From NCBI RefSeq assembly GCF_003073375.1, contig NZ_CP029002.1:2094001-2158000 (forward strand): a DNA stretch of 64,000 nt, in the 5' to 3' direction. This DNA is from Lysinibacillus sp. 2017 (lineage in GTDB: Bacteria; Bacillota; Bacilli; Bacillales_A; Planococcaceae). Below, piece by piece: positions 50,836 through 59,047 of this stretch. Made by a program: the position numbers and the translations under genes. Position 1 is the first letter of the stretch. Each line of letters begins with the position of its first letter. The notes beneath the pieces are model-generated. The model was not told where the DNA came from. It ran no database searches and saw only the letters and a program-made list of their open reading frames with translations.

Positions 50836-52113
50836 TTAAGCAGCTGCTTGAAGACTGGCGAAATCGTTCATCATTTGTTGTACGTTAAACATTGTTTTCT
50901 TTTTACACAAGGCATGTAAAATCTTGAGTAACTTGCCACACAGGACGACAATCGATTGCTTCTTGCGAAGTGGATTCACTGTACGTGTTGTGTAGTATTC
51001 ATGTAATTGCTTAAATGCTTGATTATGTCGAATTAGGGGCATCATCACACGAAACAAGAGTGCTCGTAGCTTACGTCTTCCTCGTTTAGAAATGCGCTTT
51101 TGTCCCTTTTGCTTACCAGAAGAGTTTTCACGCAATGTAAGTCCCGCGAGTTTAATTAATTGGCGTGGATGCTCATATTGTGTTAAAGAACCGACTTCTG
51201 AAAGTAAATCGACAACCGTTACATCCCCGATTCCTGGTATAGATGCTAAATAATCATAATCTGTCATTTGTTTCGCTAGCTCTGTGAGCTGAACCGTTAA
51301 TTCATCAAGTTGAGCTTGCATCAATTTGATTTGCGAAAGCAGTGTGGCGATTTCATATTTGGCCATCACTAAACCTTCTGTTAATCCAATCGAGTTTTGA
51401 GCCGCTTCAACTAATTGTTTTGCCTTTGGTAGTTGTGGGCTTTTCATTCCTTCTACTTGGCGATATAAGAAGAGTAGTTCATCTGGTGATTTCCCTTTAA
51501 TATCCGAAGGTAGTGGCGTCATTTCGAGCGCCGCATACGCCATTTTCCCGAACTTCTTAAAGACTTGTGGAAACTCGGGAAAGAAGCGATCTAACCAACG
51601 AATCAGGCGATTTCGAAGGGCATTTAAATCTTCTTGAATTTTCGAGCGCAATGTCGCGCCATTTCGTAATTCCGCTTCCACACCTTCTAAAAGACGAGGA
51701 TAACTGAAGCGTCCATCTCGCATTAAACGTGCGATGACGAGTGCATCTTTTTGGTCATTTTTAGTTTGGAGATTATCGTCCAATTCCTTTGAACGGTTGA
51801 CGTGCATCGGATTGACCATCACAAACGGAATCCCGTAGTTCGTTAAAAACGCTGCTAAGTTCATCCAATAGTGACCTGTTGGCTCGAAACCAACAAGGAT
51901 TCCCTGTTTTTCATGGGCTACTTTTAACGTAAGTAGACGTTCATAAAAGCCTTCAAATCCAACGCGCGATTGCAGTATTGGAAATGATTTTTGGAGCACA
52001 CGGCCACGATCATCAATTGCACAAGCGAAGTGTTTGTGTTTGGCAATGTCGATGCCGATGACTAAAGTATTTTCAGAAACTTGATTAATTTTTTCATTCG
52101 TATTAAAATTCAT
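50836..52113 (-). CDS. IS110-family transposase (DEDD)
   Basis: The 425-residue protein has an N-terminal RuvC-like DEDD domain with D22 (VIGIDIAKHKHFA), Glu in GILVGFEPTGHYW, and the Asp pair in NDQKDALVIARLM. A coiled-coil middle (~225-290) is followed by the C-terminal Transposase_20 domain (LASIPGIGDVTVVDLLSEVG, LAGLTLRENSSGKQKGQKRI) with the conserved Ser that likely attacks DNA. It is full length for the family, with no frameshift. It excises and inserts the element through a circular form. Confidence 0.95.
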   Translation of the reverse strand: MNFNTNEKINQVSENTLVIGIDIAKHKHFACAIDDRGRVLQKSFPILQSRVGFEGFYERLLTLKVAHEKQGILVGFEPTGHYWMNLAAFLTNYGIPFVMVNPMHVNRSKELDDNLQTKNDQKDALVIARLMRDGRFSYPRLLEGVEAELRNGATLRSKIQEDLNALRNRLIRWLDRFFPEFPQVFKKFGKMAYAALEMTPLPSDIKGKSPDELLFLYRQVEGMKSPQLPKAKQLVEAAQNSIGLTEGLVMAKYEIATLLSQIKLMQAQLDELTVQLTELAKQMTDYDYLASIPGIGDVTVVDLLSEVGSLTQYEHPRQLIKLAGLTLRENSSGKQKGQKRISKRGRRKLRALLFRVMMPLIRHNQAFKQLHEYYTTRTVNPLRKKQSIVVLCGKLLKILHALCKKKTMFNVQQMMNDFASLQAAA

Positions 52114-52316
52114 TTTTGGAAGTCCTCTCTGTAGATGTGCGAGTCAATGGCTGTTGACACTCAAGCATCATACAAGAGGGCTTTTTTATTTTCAAGTCCC
52201 CGAAAATGTTTCTAACAGGAATGCTCCTCTTCATAAATGTAAAAAGTATTTTACATGTATTATTGTATCACTGGCCAAAAAATGTCAAATACTTTTTACA
52301 TATCATCATAAATAAA

Positions 52317-52350
52317 AGAATCCTTTTTGAAGGGATTCTTCTCTTATTTT
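52317..52350 (+). terminator. Terminator-like hairpin beside the IS
   Basis: The arms AGAATCC and GGATTCT with loop TTTTTGAAG are followed by TCTCTTATTTT. Confidence 0.6.
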
Positions 52351-52384
52351 ATGCAACAATCGGTCCAGATTGTTGAACTAAACT

Positions 52385-52672
52385 GCTGCATTAGTGCGAT
52401 AAGGATTTATAAAGCATACAAAAATTAACCTAATAACGTTCCCAAATAAAAGCTTGGTAACATTTCAAACAGCGACAAGCACTGTTAAATCAGTGTTTAT
52501 CGCTGTTTTTATTAGAAAATAATGCTCTGAGATGTTGCGAGAAATCATTTTAAAGAGGACTGTTCAATCCACTTGTTCTGAAGAGCTGTAACATATAAAT
52601 AGAATCTCAATGAAATGTTCCCAAACAGTGGTTTTGGAACCATATACTTACAATTTACGTCTATATTAAAAA
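52385..52672 (+). repeat. TCCCAAA element, copy 14 (long form)
   Basis: The tail reversed (AAGGATTTATAAAGCATAC) and the left box CGTTCCCAAATAAAAG/CTTGGTAACATTTC are followed by a hairpin (52468-52507, arms CAGCGACAAGCACTG/CAGTGTTTATCGCTG, loop TTAAAT). The conserved AAAGAGGACTGTTCAATCC comes next, then the right box TGTTCCCAAACAGTGG/TTTTGGAACC. The right end (TTACAATTTACGTCTA) runs up to the next gene. Confidence 0.75.
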
Positions 52673-52697
52673 ATGAAAGTATGATGGAGGCATTATT

Positions 52698-52982
52698 ATG
52701 TGGGTAATATTAGGTCTTATTGCGATAGTTATAACTTTTATAAATCTTTATATGTATGCAACAGGTAAAGATTATAAACTTGCGATGGCAATGGGATTAT
52801 CATTTACAGCATTAACACTCTGTGCAGAACATAGTCTTGTATCGAATTGGATAAAAAGTGAAGATTGGTCAGCTTTAAGGGAAGTACCTGCTATGAATAA
52901 GGTGTTTTGGCTTTTGACAATTGTTTCTATTTTACTAAATATAGCACCTGTACTTTTAGAACGAAAAGGTAAGAAACAATAA
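52698..52982 (+). CDS. Small membrane protein
   Basis: The 94-residue protein has three helices (~2-20, ~30-45, ~68-85) and charged loops (ATGKDYKLAMAM, WIKSEDWSALREVPAMNK). GATGGAGGCATTATT precedes ATG. It stands alone between copy 14 of the repeat and the methyltransferase gene. No family recognised. Confidence 0.72.
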   Translation: MWVILGLIAIVITFINLYMYATGKDYKLAMAMGLSFTALTLCAEHSLVSNWIKSEDWSALREVPAMNKVFWLLTIVSILLNIAPVLLERKGKKQ

Positions 52983-53114
52983 CAATTGTCACATCACTTA
53001 ATATGCAATTCTTGTGTAAATCTCAAATCACATCAAATTTCATTTTCGAATCACTTCATTCTTCTTTTACTAAGTCCTTCTTTAAAGTAATCTTACAAAA
53101 GGGATGTGGAAAAA

Positions 53115-53894
53115 ATGGCGATTTACAATCAAATTGGTAAGACCTATAACACTACTAGGCGTGCAGATACACGTATTGTACAAAGATTAATACGGGAACT
53201 TGACGTAGATGCTCCAGCAACGATATTAGACATTGGTGCGGGAACAGGTAACTATAGTTACGAATTAGCAAATATAGGATATCGTGTAATTGCTTTGGAG
53301 CCTTCGGAAGTAATGAGAACACAAGGTAAACAACATAGGAATGTTATTTGGAAAGAGGGTGTTGCAGAGAGTCTACCGTTAGAGGATAAGTCAGTAGACG
53401 GAATTATCTGCACGCTTGCGTCACATCATTTTAAAAACTTATCCTTATGTTTTAGTGAAATGAAAAGAGTTTTAAAAGAAAATGGTAGGATCGTGATTTT
53501 TACTTTAGACCCAAGAATGTGTGCTACAGGTTGTTGGTTGCTGGATTATTTTAAGCCTTTATTGGAAGACGCATACAAAATCCATCCACCTATAAAGGTT
53601 TTATCACAATTGGTAGAGGCTCAGATTACACAACCTGTAAAAATAAAAGCATATCCACTTCCGTATGATTTAGTAGATCAATTTTTCTTTAGTGGTTGGA
53701 GAAAGCCTGAATTATATTTCAACAAAGACTTTCACGAGGGAACATCTCCACTTGCTAAAGGTCGCAAAGAGGTCGTTTGTGAATGTCTAAATAGATTAAA
53801 CACTGATTTGGAGAATGGAGATTGGCATGAAAAATATGGTGATATTTTAAAGTTAACTGAATATGAATGCGGGCATTTCTTCCTAATAGTTTAA
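53115..53894 (+). CDS. Class I SAM-dependent methyltransferase
   Basis: The 259-residue methyltransferase has motif I ILDIGAGTGNYSYELA (residues ~36-51), a post-I acidic residue in VIALEPSE, and motif IV-like VDGIICTLASHHFKNL. It belongs to the UbiE/Methyltransf_11 type. The start is ATG 53115, after GGGATGTGG; the GTG at 53106 lies in that RBS. It is cytoplasmic; the acceptor is unknown. A solitary gene between repeats 14 and 15. Confidence 0.9.
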   Translation: MAIYNQIGKTYNTTRRADTRIVQRLIRELDVDAPATILDIGAGTGNYSYELANIGYRVIALEPSEVMRTQGKQHRNVIWKEGVAESLPLEDKSVDGIICTLASHHFKNLSLCFSEMKRVLKENGRIVIFTLDPRMCATGCWLLDYFKPLLEDAYKIHPPIKVLSQLVEAQITQPVKIKAYPLPYDLVDQFFFSGWRKPELYFNKDFHEGTSPLAKGRKEVVCECLNRLNTDLENGDWHEKYGDILKLTEYECGHFFLIV

Positions 53895-53984
53895 GGGGAA
53901 TTTAAATTATTTGCGAAAATACTCTTTTTCGGTATTCAACAATCGGGCGCAATTGTTGTAGTAGCACACTTAAATTCAAGATAT

Positions 53985-54262
53985 TTTTGTTCATTAAAGT
54001 TTTATAAGATATACATAATCATTCATAATAATGTTCCCAAATCAAAGTTAGGTAGCATTTTAAACAGCGACAAACACTTTTAATTCAGTGTTTGTCGCTG
54101 TTTTTTATAGAAAATAATGCTCTGGGACTCTGTGAAAAAATTGTTTAAAGAGGACTGTTCGATCCACTTATTCTGATAGTTGCTTAAAAAACTGTGTCTA
54201 ACTTTTAGGGGTCAATTCAACAGCGGTTTGGGAACTTTCTATTTACAATTTATGTCTAGATT
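53985..54262 (+). repeat. TCCCAAA element, copy 15 (long form)
   Basis: The left box TGTTCCCAAATCAAAG/TTAGGTAGCATTTT is followed by a hairpin (arms CAGCGACAAACACT/AGTGTTTGTCGCTG), then TAGAAAATAATGCTCTG and AAAGAGGACTGTTCGATCC, which are shared with copies 8 and 14. The right end is CAACAGCGGTTTGGGAAC, then TTTACAATTTATGTCTA leading into the lipoprotein gene. Confidence 0.75.
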
Positions 54263-54284
54263 GATAAATGGAAGGGGTTTTGTT

Positions 54285-54710
54285 ATGAAGAAACGATTAT
54301 TGTCAGTACTATTAGCTTTTTGTAGTGTTACTCTAATTGCTTGTCAGTCTCAAAATGAAGAGATTACATTATTAGATAATGTATCTGATATTTCAATTTC
54401 TAAATCTAATGGTTATGGTGGATTAAATGAAAACTATATCCTTTCGATTAACCGAGAAGAAGCAATATCAGGTTTCAAGGAAGTTCTAAAAAAAGCAAAA
54501 GGAAAAAATCAAGATGTTGATGTGATTAACGAAAAACCAGACTACGACATATTGATTCGTTATGAAAATGGGGATACTCACGGATTACATCTCTTACTTG
54601 GAAATGCGGGGGATGAAAGCGTAATAACCTATACCGGTCACGAAAAATATGGCTATATTGTTTCGCCTGAAGATACAAACGAATTAAGAAAGTTATTAGA
54701 TGCTCAATAA
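54285..54710 (+). CDS. Putative lipoprotein
   Basis: The 141-residue protein has a lipobox TLIAC (Cys ~20) after a hydrophobic signal peptide (KKRLLSVLLAFCSVT). The mature part holds YDILIRYENGDTHGLHLLLG, which suggests a small beta domain, and EDTNELRKLL at the end. The start is ATG 54285, because GGAAGGGGTTTTGTT is immediately upstream; the longer frame runs through the repeat and is rejected. Function unknown. Confidence 0.82.
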   Translation: MKKRLLSVLLAFCSVTLIACQSQNEEITLLDNVSDISISKSNGYGGLNENYILSINREEAISGFKEVLKKAKGKNQDVDVINEKPDYDILIRYENGDTHGLHLLLGNAGDESVITYTGHEKYGYIVSPEDTNELRKLLDAQ

Positions 54711-54800
54711 AACCCTATTTAACTATCGGGAGAGAGTTAGTTGAACAAGAAAAAAGCTTTACTCCATTCTTGAAGTAAAACACCCGTTACTTTGAATTTA

Positions 54801-55310
54801 CTATTTACAGTAACTAATATTGTTTGTTAGAACACTTGGTCCTAACTTATTAGTTTTGGAATTTGAGAGGCGTACCTGAACTTCGACATTCTTCATTTCT
54901 GCTGTAATTAAATCAAATCGTCCAGCCCAACTTGGACCATTATCCTCTGGGGTTGGATAAAGCTTAAAACGCCAACTTATTTCTTTGGGAATGAACGCAA
55001 AGCCTTCATAGCTATCAAAGTCACCATAAGAAGATGGTTTGGGAAGATGAACAGCAAGAATACTTATATTAGTTCTTGCAAAACTTGGTGGGTTTAATTG
55101 CACTTTATAGATTAATGCTACACCTTTTGCATTCGTCAGACTTTTATCAACAGATTCCAAAATTAGACTACAAGGCTCTGAAATGGCTTCTAATAATTGT
55201 TCACTTTCTTCGTTTATTGCCTTTCCGTTTGTTGATTTTCCCAAAGTTACATAGAACAACGTCGTTAGACTTAATAGTAATAGTACACATATTAATGATA
55301 TTTTTTTCAT
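54801..55310 (-). CDS. Secreted or membrane-anchored protein, unknown family
   Basis: The 169-residue protein has an N-terminal hydrophobic signal-anchor (ISLICVLLLLSLTTLFYVTL). The rest is mostly beta-rich, with the cysteines EPCSLIL and ISYCK (last residues) that could form a disulfide. TAGGTGGTTAG precedes ATG. It is convergent with the lipoprotein gene at 54285. No domain recognised. Confidence 0.65.
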   Translation of the reverse strand: MKKISLICVLLLLSLTTLFYVTLGKSTNGKAINEESEQLLEAISEPCSLILESVDKSLTNAKGVALIYKVQLNPPSFARTNISILAVHLPKPSSYGDFDSYEGFAFIPKEISWRFKLYPTPEDNGPSWAGRFDLITAEMKNVEVQVRLSNSKTNKLGPSVLTNNISYCK

Positions 55311-55375
55311 CTAACCACCTACCTAATTTTAGGTAGTATATCCTTGTTGTAAGACAATATTCTTGTTTCCCTAAA

Positions 55376-55455
55376 GTCCCCAAAGCGATGTTTGGTAACT
55401 TTATTTCGTCTAACGCTGTAAGTCCTCGCGTTTGGATGAAAGCCCTAAAAGTCAA
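55376..55455 (+). repeat. TCCCAAA element, copy 16 (partial)
   Basis: GTCCCCAAAGCGATGTTTGG then TAACTTTATTTCG, followed by CTAACGCTGTAAG and GAAAGCCCTAAAAG, which are degraded pieces of the hairpin. It is upstream of the secreted-protein gene on the minus strand. Confidence 0.45.
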
Positions 55456-55790
55456 ACGAGCATTACACATTAAATTTCGACAAACGTAAACTTTGATAGG
55501 TTTCTGTCATTTCAAAAATAAAGGATGTCAATAGAAATTCTTTGATATTTTTTTGAAGGTAATCAAATTTCAACATCAAACTTTAACATAGCCTATTTTT
55601 TATACACACATAAGGAAACATATAAACCCCTTAATTTCAATTTAATAAAAAAATTAGTTTTTATTACCATATTAAGCGATTAATTATTATAAAATAAGAA
55701 TGTATATTGAAGTTCCTTTAAAAATAAAGAATTTATAAAGTAATCAAGATTAAAACTTTTACTTGCTATAGTTTTATCAGGAGGTAACTT
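55456..55790. other. Intergenic region before the two-component operon
   Basis: Very AT-rich. It ends in TCAGGAGGTAACTT, the RBS of the response-regulator gene. The promoter of that operon should lie in the last 100 nt (ACTTGCTATAGTTTTATC). No gene seen. Confidence 0.35.
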
Positions 55791-56483
55791 ATGGAAGAGA
55801 TTTTACTAGTGGAAGATGATCGTGAAATTGCACGAATAATAAAAGATACATTAACGAACGAAGGTTATCATGTCGCATGGGCAACGACAGGTTTAGAAGG
55901 ATTAGCGGACTTTTATACCGCAAACTTTGACTTATTAATTGTTGATTGGATGCTACCTGAAATGGAGGGACTATCATTAATTGAGCATATTCGCCTGCAA
56001 AGTGATGTACCCATTATTATGATTAGTGCTAAAAGCGAAGATTCAGATAAGGTGACTGGCTTACAGGAGGCAGACGATTATTTAGCGAAGCCGTTTTCAC
56101 TTGAGGAATTAAAGGCTCGTGTACGTTCTCAGCTAAAACGTTGGCGCCGCTATCACAAAGTACCAGAAGACAGGGTTATTCATTTTGCGAATGGTTTACA
56201 AATTGATTGGCAACAAGAGCGTGTGTACTTGAAGGAAAACGAAATCAATTTAACGCAAAAGGAATTCGCGCTACTGAAAGTTCTTGCACAAAATCCATTT
56301 GAACTCTTCACAAAGGAAGCTCTGTACACCCATGTTTGGCAACAGGTCGAACTCGATCAAACACATACCGTAACGGTGCACATTAAAGCATTACGCGAAA
56401 AACTACAAGATCCTGTGAAAAGCCCCTATTTCATTCAAACTGTTTGGGGCAAGGGCTACCGATTCGTAGGTGAACCTTTGTGA
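55791..56483 (+). CDS. OmpR-family response regulator
   Basis: The 230-residue regulator has a receiver domain (~1-118) with D9-D10, phosphoacceptor D52 (LLIVDWMLPEMEG) and Lys in DYLAKPFSLEEL. The winged-helix output domain (~130-228) carries EINLTQKEFALLKVLAQNPF and HIKALREKL. AGGAGG is 7 nt before the ATG. It overlaps the histidine kinase start by 4 nt, so the two are a pair. The regulon is unknown, though the third gene of the operon (a lipoprotein) is a probable target. Confidence 0.95.
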   Translation: MEEILLVEDDREIARIIKDTLTNEGYHVAWATTGLEGLADFYTANFDLLIVDWMLPEMEGLSLIEHIRLQSDVPIIMISAKSEDSDKVTGLQEADDYLAKPFSLEELKARVRSQLKRWRRYHKVPEDRVIHFANGLQIDWQQERVYLKENEINLTQKEFALLKVLAQNPFELFTKEALYTHVWQQVELDQTHTVTVHIKALREKLQDPVKSPYFIQTVWGKGYRFVGEPL

Positions 56484-57907
56484 AAATTAAAACTTGGCTA
56501 CTCATGACGTACTTAATCGTCATGCTTGTACCCCTGCTTGCCTTTTATGGTTTATATGTATCGATTAATGCTTACTATCAGGATAAAAACGTAGAGGAAT
56601 ATTTTGAAAAGTGGAATACCATATCCAACATCAAAAAAACGTTGGAAAACAAGGCCCTGTATGTAGGTACAACTGATTTCCATGACATTGAAGATAAGAC
56701 ATCGGATGAGCTAATAATTACACTGTATGCCCCGAACGGACGCATACTTTTCTCATCGAACCCACTTGCCAGTAATGCTCTTTTTGAGAAGAAAAACAAC
56801 TTGTATAAAAATTTATTTGATTTTAAGCAAAATTACGAAACGTATGTTTACAAGGAACCGATTTATGCAGACGGTCAAATCGTTGGTTTGTATAAGATCA
56901 CCCTTGCTCGTACGGAATGGGTCGAGCAAGTACATTCAAAAACGATACTTGTTGTTAGCGGTATTGTGCTCGTTTTAATCATTTTGTACAGCAGCGTCAT
57001 CTATTTTTTAAATAAACGATTGAATCGCCCGTTAAGACTTTTAATGCAGCAAATGGGTGCCTTTGCAAAAGGACAGCCAACAAAAAACTTACCTGTCACT
57101 AACGATGAATTCGGTCAGCTTAGCGAAAGCTTTCAGGCGATGCAAAAAGAAATTGAAGAAACACGTAAAAAACTACAAGTGGAACAGCAGCAAAAACAAT
57201 TTATGATAGCAACCCTTTCACACGATTTAAAAACACCGTTAACGTCGATTCAAGCATACACGGAGAGCTTGCAGGCAGGTACAGCAAAGCCAGAAACAGC
57301 GCAAGAATACTTACAAATCATTGCCACAAAATCAGTGTATATGAAGCAGTTGCTCGACGATTTAATGATGTTTACCCTACTACAGTCCCCTTCTTATGAA
57401 ATGGAGCGCGTCACAGTAGACGGCGAGGAATTTTTCGACATGCTGCTCGCTGATTACGAAAATATCAGTAAGGAAAAAGGCTTTACTTTTGAAATGAGCA
57501 ATCATGTGTTTGGTCAGTATAGCGTTAACCCTAAGCAGCTTATGCGTGTATTAGATAACCTCATGTCCAATGCGTGGGTTCATACAAATCCATTTGGGAC
57601 AATTCGTCTAGCAGCCTTCGAAGCTTTACAAAAACCGGACTGGTGTATTGCGGCATGTGAGGAGCAAGGTGTATACATCGTCGTCCAAAATAGTGGTACT
57701 ACTGTTGAACCTTCGCAGTGGGATAAAATATTCGAACCACTATACCAAGTCGAACAATCGCGCAGTCAAGTAGGACAACGCGGTGCAGGATTGGGCTTAA
57801 GTATTGCCAAGCAAATAATTGAAAAACACGATGGCACGATTGAAGCCATTTCAAAACATAACGAAACTGCCATTGTTTGTTGGCTACCAAAGGAGATTGA
57901 ACAATGA
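56480..57907 (+). CDS. Sensor histidine kinase
   Basis: The 475-residue membrane kinase has two helices (~7-27, ~158-180) flanking an extracytoplasmic sensor of ~130 residues, and a HAMP domain (NKRLNRPLRLLMQQM). The HisKA box has the phosphorylated His in LSHDLKTPLTSIQAYTESLQ (~250), and the HATPase domain has its N-box LDNLMSNAWVHTN and G-box GAGLGLSIAKQI. It overlaps the regulator and the lipoprotein genes by 4 nt each. The signal is not known; an envelope stress role is possible. Confidence 0.95.
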   Translation: MKIKTWLLMTYLIVMLVPLLAFYGLYVSINAYYQDKNVEEYFEKWNTISNIKKTLENKALYVGTTDFHDIEDKTSDELIITLYAPNGRILFSSNPLASNALFEKKNNLYKNLFDFKQNYETYVYKEPIYADGQIVGLYKITLARTEWVEQVHSKTILVVSGIVLVLIILYSSVIYFLNKRLNRPLRLLMQQMGAFAKGQPTKNLPVTNDEFGQLSESFQAMQKEIEETRKKLQVEQQQKQFMIATLSHDLKTPLTSIQAYTESLQAGTAKPETAQEYLQIIATKSVYMKQLLDDLMMFTLLQSPSYEMERVTVDGEEFFDMLLADYENISKEKGFTFEMSNHVFGQYSVNPKQLMRVLDNLMSNAWVHTNPFGTIRLAAFEALQKPDWCIAACEEQGVYIVVQNSGTTVEPSQWDKIFEPLYQVEQSRSQVGQRGAGLGLSIAKQIIEKHDGTIEAISKHNETAIVCWLPKEIEQ

Positions 57908-58947
57908 AAAAAATCATTTATTCAACAGCATTAATTTGTACGCTCGCTTTAGGTGCTTGTAATCAAGCAGAGGATTACTCCCCACAGGAAATTTTAAATC
58001 AAGCAATGCTGGAAACGTCTGATATTACCTCTTATTACGGAGAGTATACTTTGACAATAGACAATGAAGGAAGCTCTACCGTTAAGCAATGGCAAAAGAA
58101 TAGTAAAGTCCGAATCGAATCAGTTGAGGAAACAGGCGATGAATCTTTTGTTATTAACGATGGCAAGACATTAACGATGTATAACAAAACTACAAATTCG
58201 GGCTCAATCTTTACAATGACGGACGGTGAAATGGAGGGCTATGTGCCACCTACCCTACAGGAGCAAGCACAGCAAATGCTTAATCTTGTAAAAAATACCC
58301 ATACAATTTCTGTTGGGAAGGACGAAAAGATTGCCGGTCATGACACGTATCATTTAATTGCCAAGGTGAAAAATAAAAATTCCTTAATCGGTGATATTGA
58401 AGTTTGGGTCGATAAAAAAACGTGGATGACATTAAAAACAGTCACGACATCAGAAGATATGCATTTAACCCAGGAATATACGAAATTTGAACCGAATGCA
58501 AAAATTGACGATACGTTATTTATCGCAGAAGTTCCAGCTGATGCGGATATGGTGACAGAACAAATTGAAACGCCAGACCCCATTACATTAGAAGAAGCGA
58601 CGGGACTTGTCGGCTCTTTTCTACAAATGCCCGAACAAAATGGATTAACAGTTGTTTCAATTGAGAATATGCATGTTGAGGAAACAAAAGAAATTGCCTT
58701 AACGTACCTGCAAAATGGTGAGCCAGCGTTTACGCTTTCAATTCTCAAACCACAAGAAGCACTTAAAATTTCAGCAGATGAGGCAGCAGAAGTTCGTGGT
58801 CTCCCTGCATCAAAGACGGATTTAGAACAATTTAAATATATTCAATGGGATGAAGACGGCCTACGCTACGGCATCATTTTTAATAATCCTGAATTAACTT
58901 TTGAGGAAGTTTTACCATTAACAACGCAAATGGAAAAAGTTCAGTAA
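57904..58947 (+). CDS. LolA/RseB-like lipoprotein of the two-component operon
   Basis: The 347-residue protein has the lipobox LALGAC (Cys ~19). A LolA/RseB-like domain (YYGEYTLTIDNEGSS..., GHDTYHLIAKVKNKN, VWVDKKTWMTLK) is followed by a second domain (~230-345) of DUF4367 type, ending EEVLPLTTQMEKVQ. It overlaps the kinase stop by 4 nt. It is probably anchored outside the membrane and may sense or buffer the kinase's signal. A terminator follows. Confidence 0.82.
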   Translation: MKKIIYSTALICTLALGACNQAEDYSPQEILNQAMLETSDITSYYGEYTLTIDNEGSSTVKQWQKNSKVRIESVEETGDESFVINDGKTLTMYNKTTNSGSIFTMTDGEMEGYVPPTLQEQAQQMLNLVKNTHTISVGKDEKIAGHDTYHLIAKVKNKNSLIGDIEVWVDKKTWMTLKTVTTSEDMHLTQEYTKFEPNAKIDDTLFIAEVPADADMVTEQIETPDPITLEEATGLVGSFLQMPEQNGLTVVSIENMHVEETKEIALTYLQNGEPAFTLSILKPQEALKISADEAAEVRGLPASKTDLEQFKYIQWDEDGLRYGIIFNNPELTFEEVLPLTTQMEKVQ

Positions 58948-58985
58948 GCAACTAGTTTCTCTTATTATTTACGTATTAAAGTAGT

Positions 58986-59022
58986 AAAAACGATCATTCA
59001 TATTGCTTTGAATGATCGTTTT
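58986..59022. terminator. Terminator between the two-component operon and the CBS gene
   Basis: The arms AAAACGATCATTCA and TGAATGATCGTTTT serve converging genes. Confidence 0.9.
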
Positions 59023-59047
59023 ATTTCGTTTAGTTATTTATTTTTAC

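Larger units (their letters stand above)
50590..52160 (-). mobile_element. IS110-family insertion sequence (IS1111-like layout)
   Basis: The element has a full transposase ORF and a ~200 nt GC-rich non-coding region downstream of it. IS110-family elements lack conventional terminal inverted repeats, so these ends are estimates: the left limit is near 50590, and the right near the hairpin at 52128-52186. The structured non-coding segment lies 3' of the gene, as in the IS1111 group. It appears intact and could be active. Confidence 0.7.

Noticed and set aside
20897-54262. Integron attC sites as an explanation for the repeats
   Set aside because: The ends do not show the GTTRRRY/RYYYAAC core, no integron integrase is present, and the genes are not all in one orientation.
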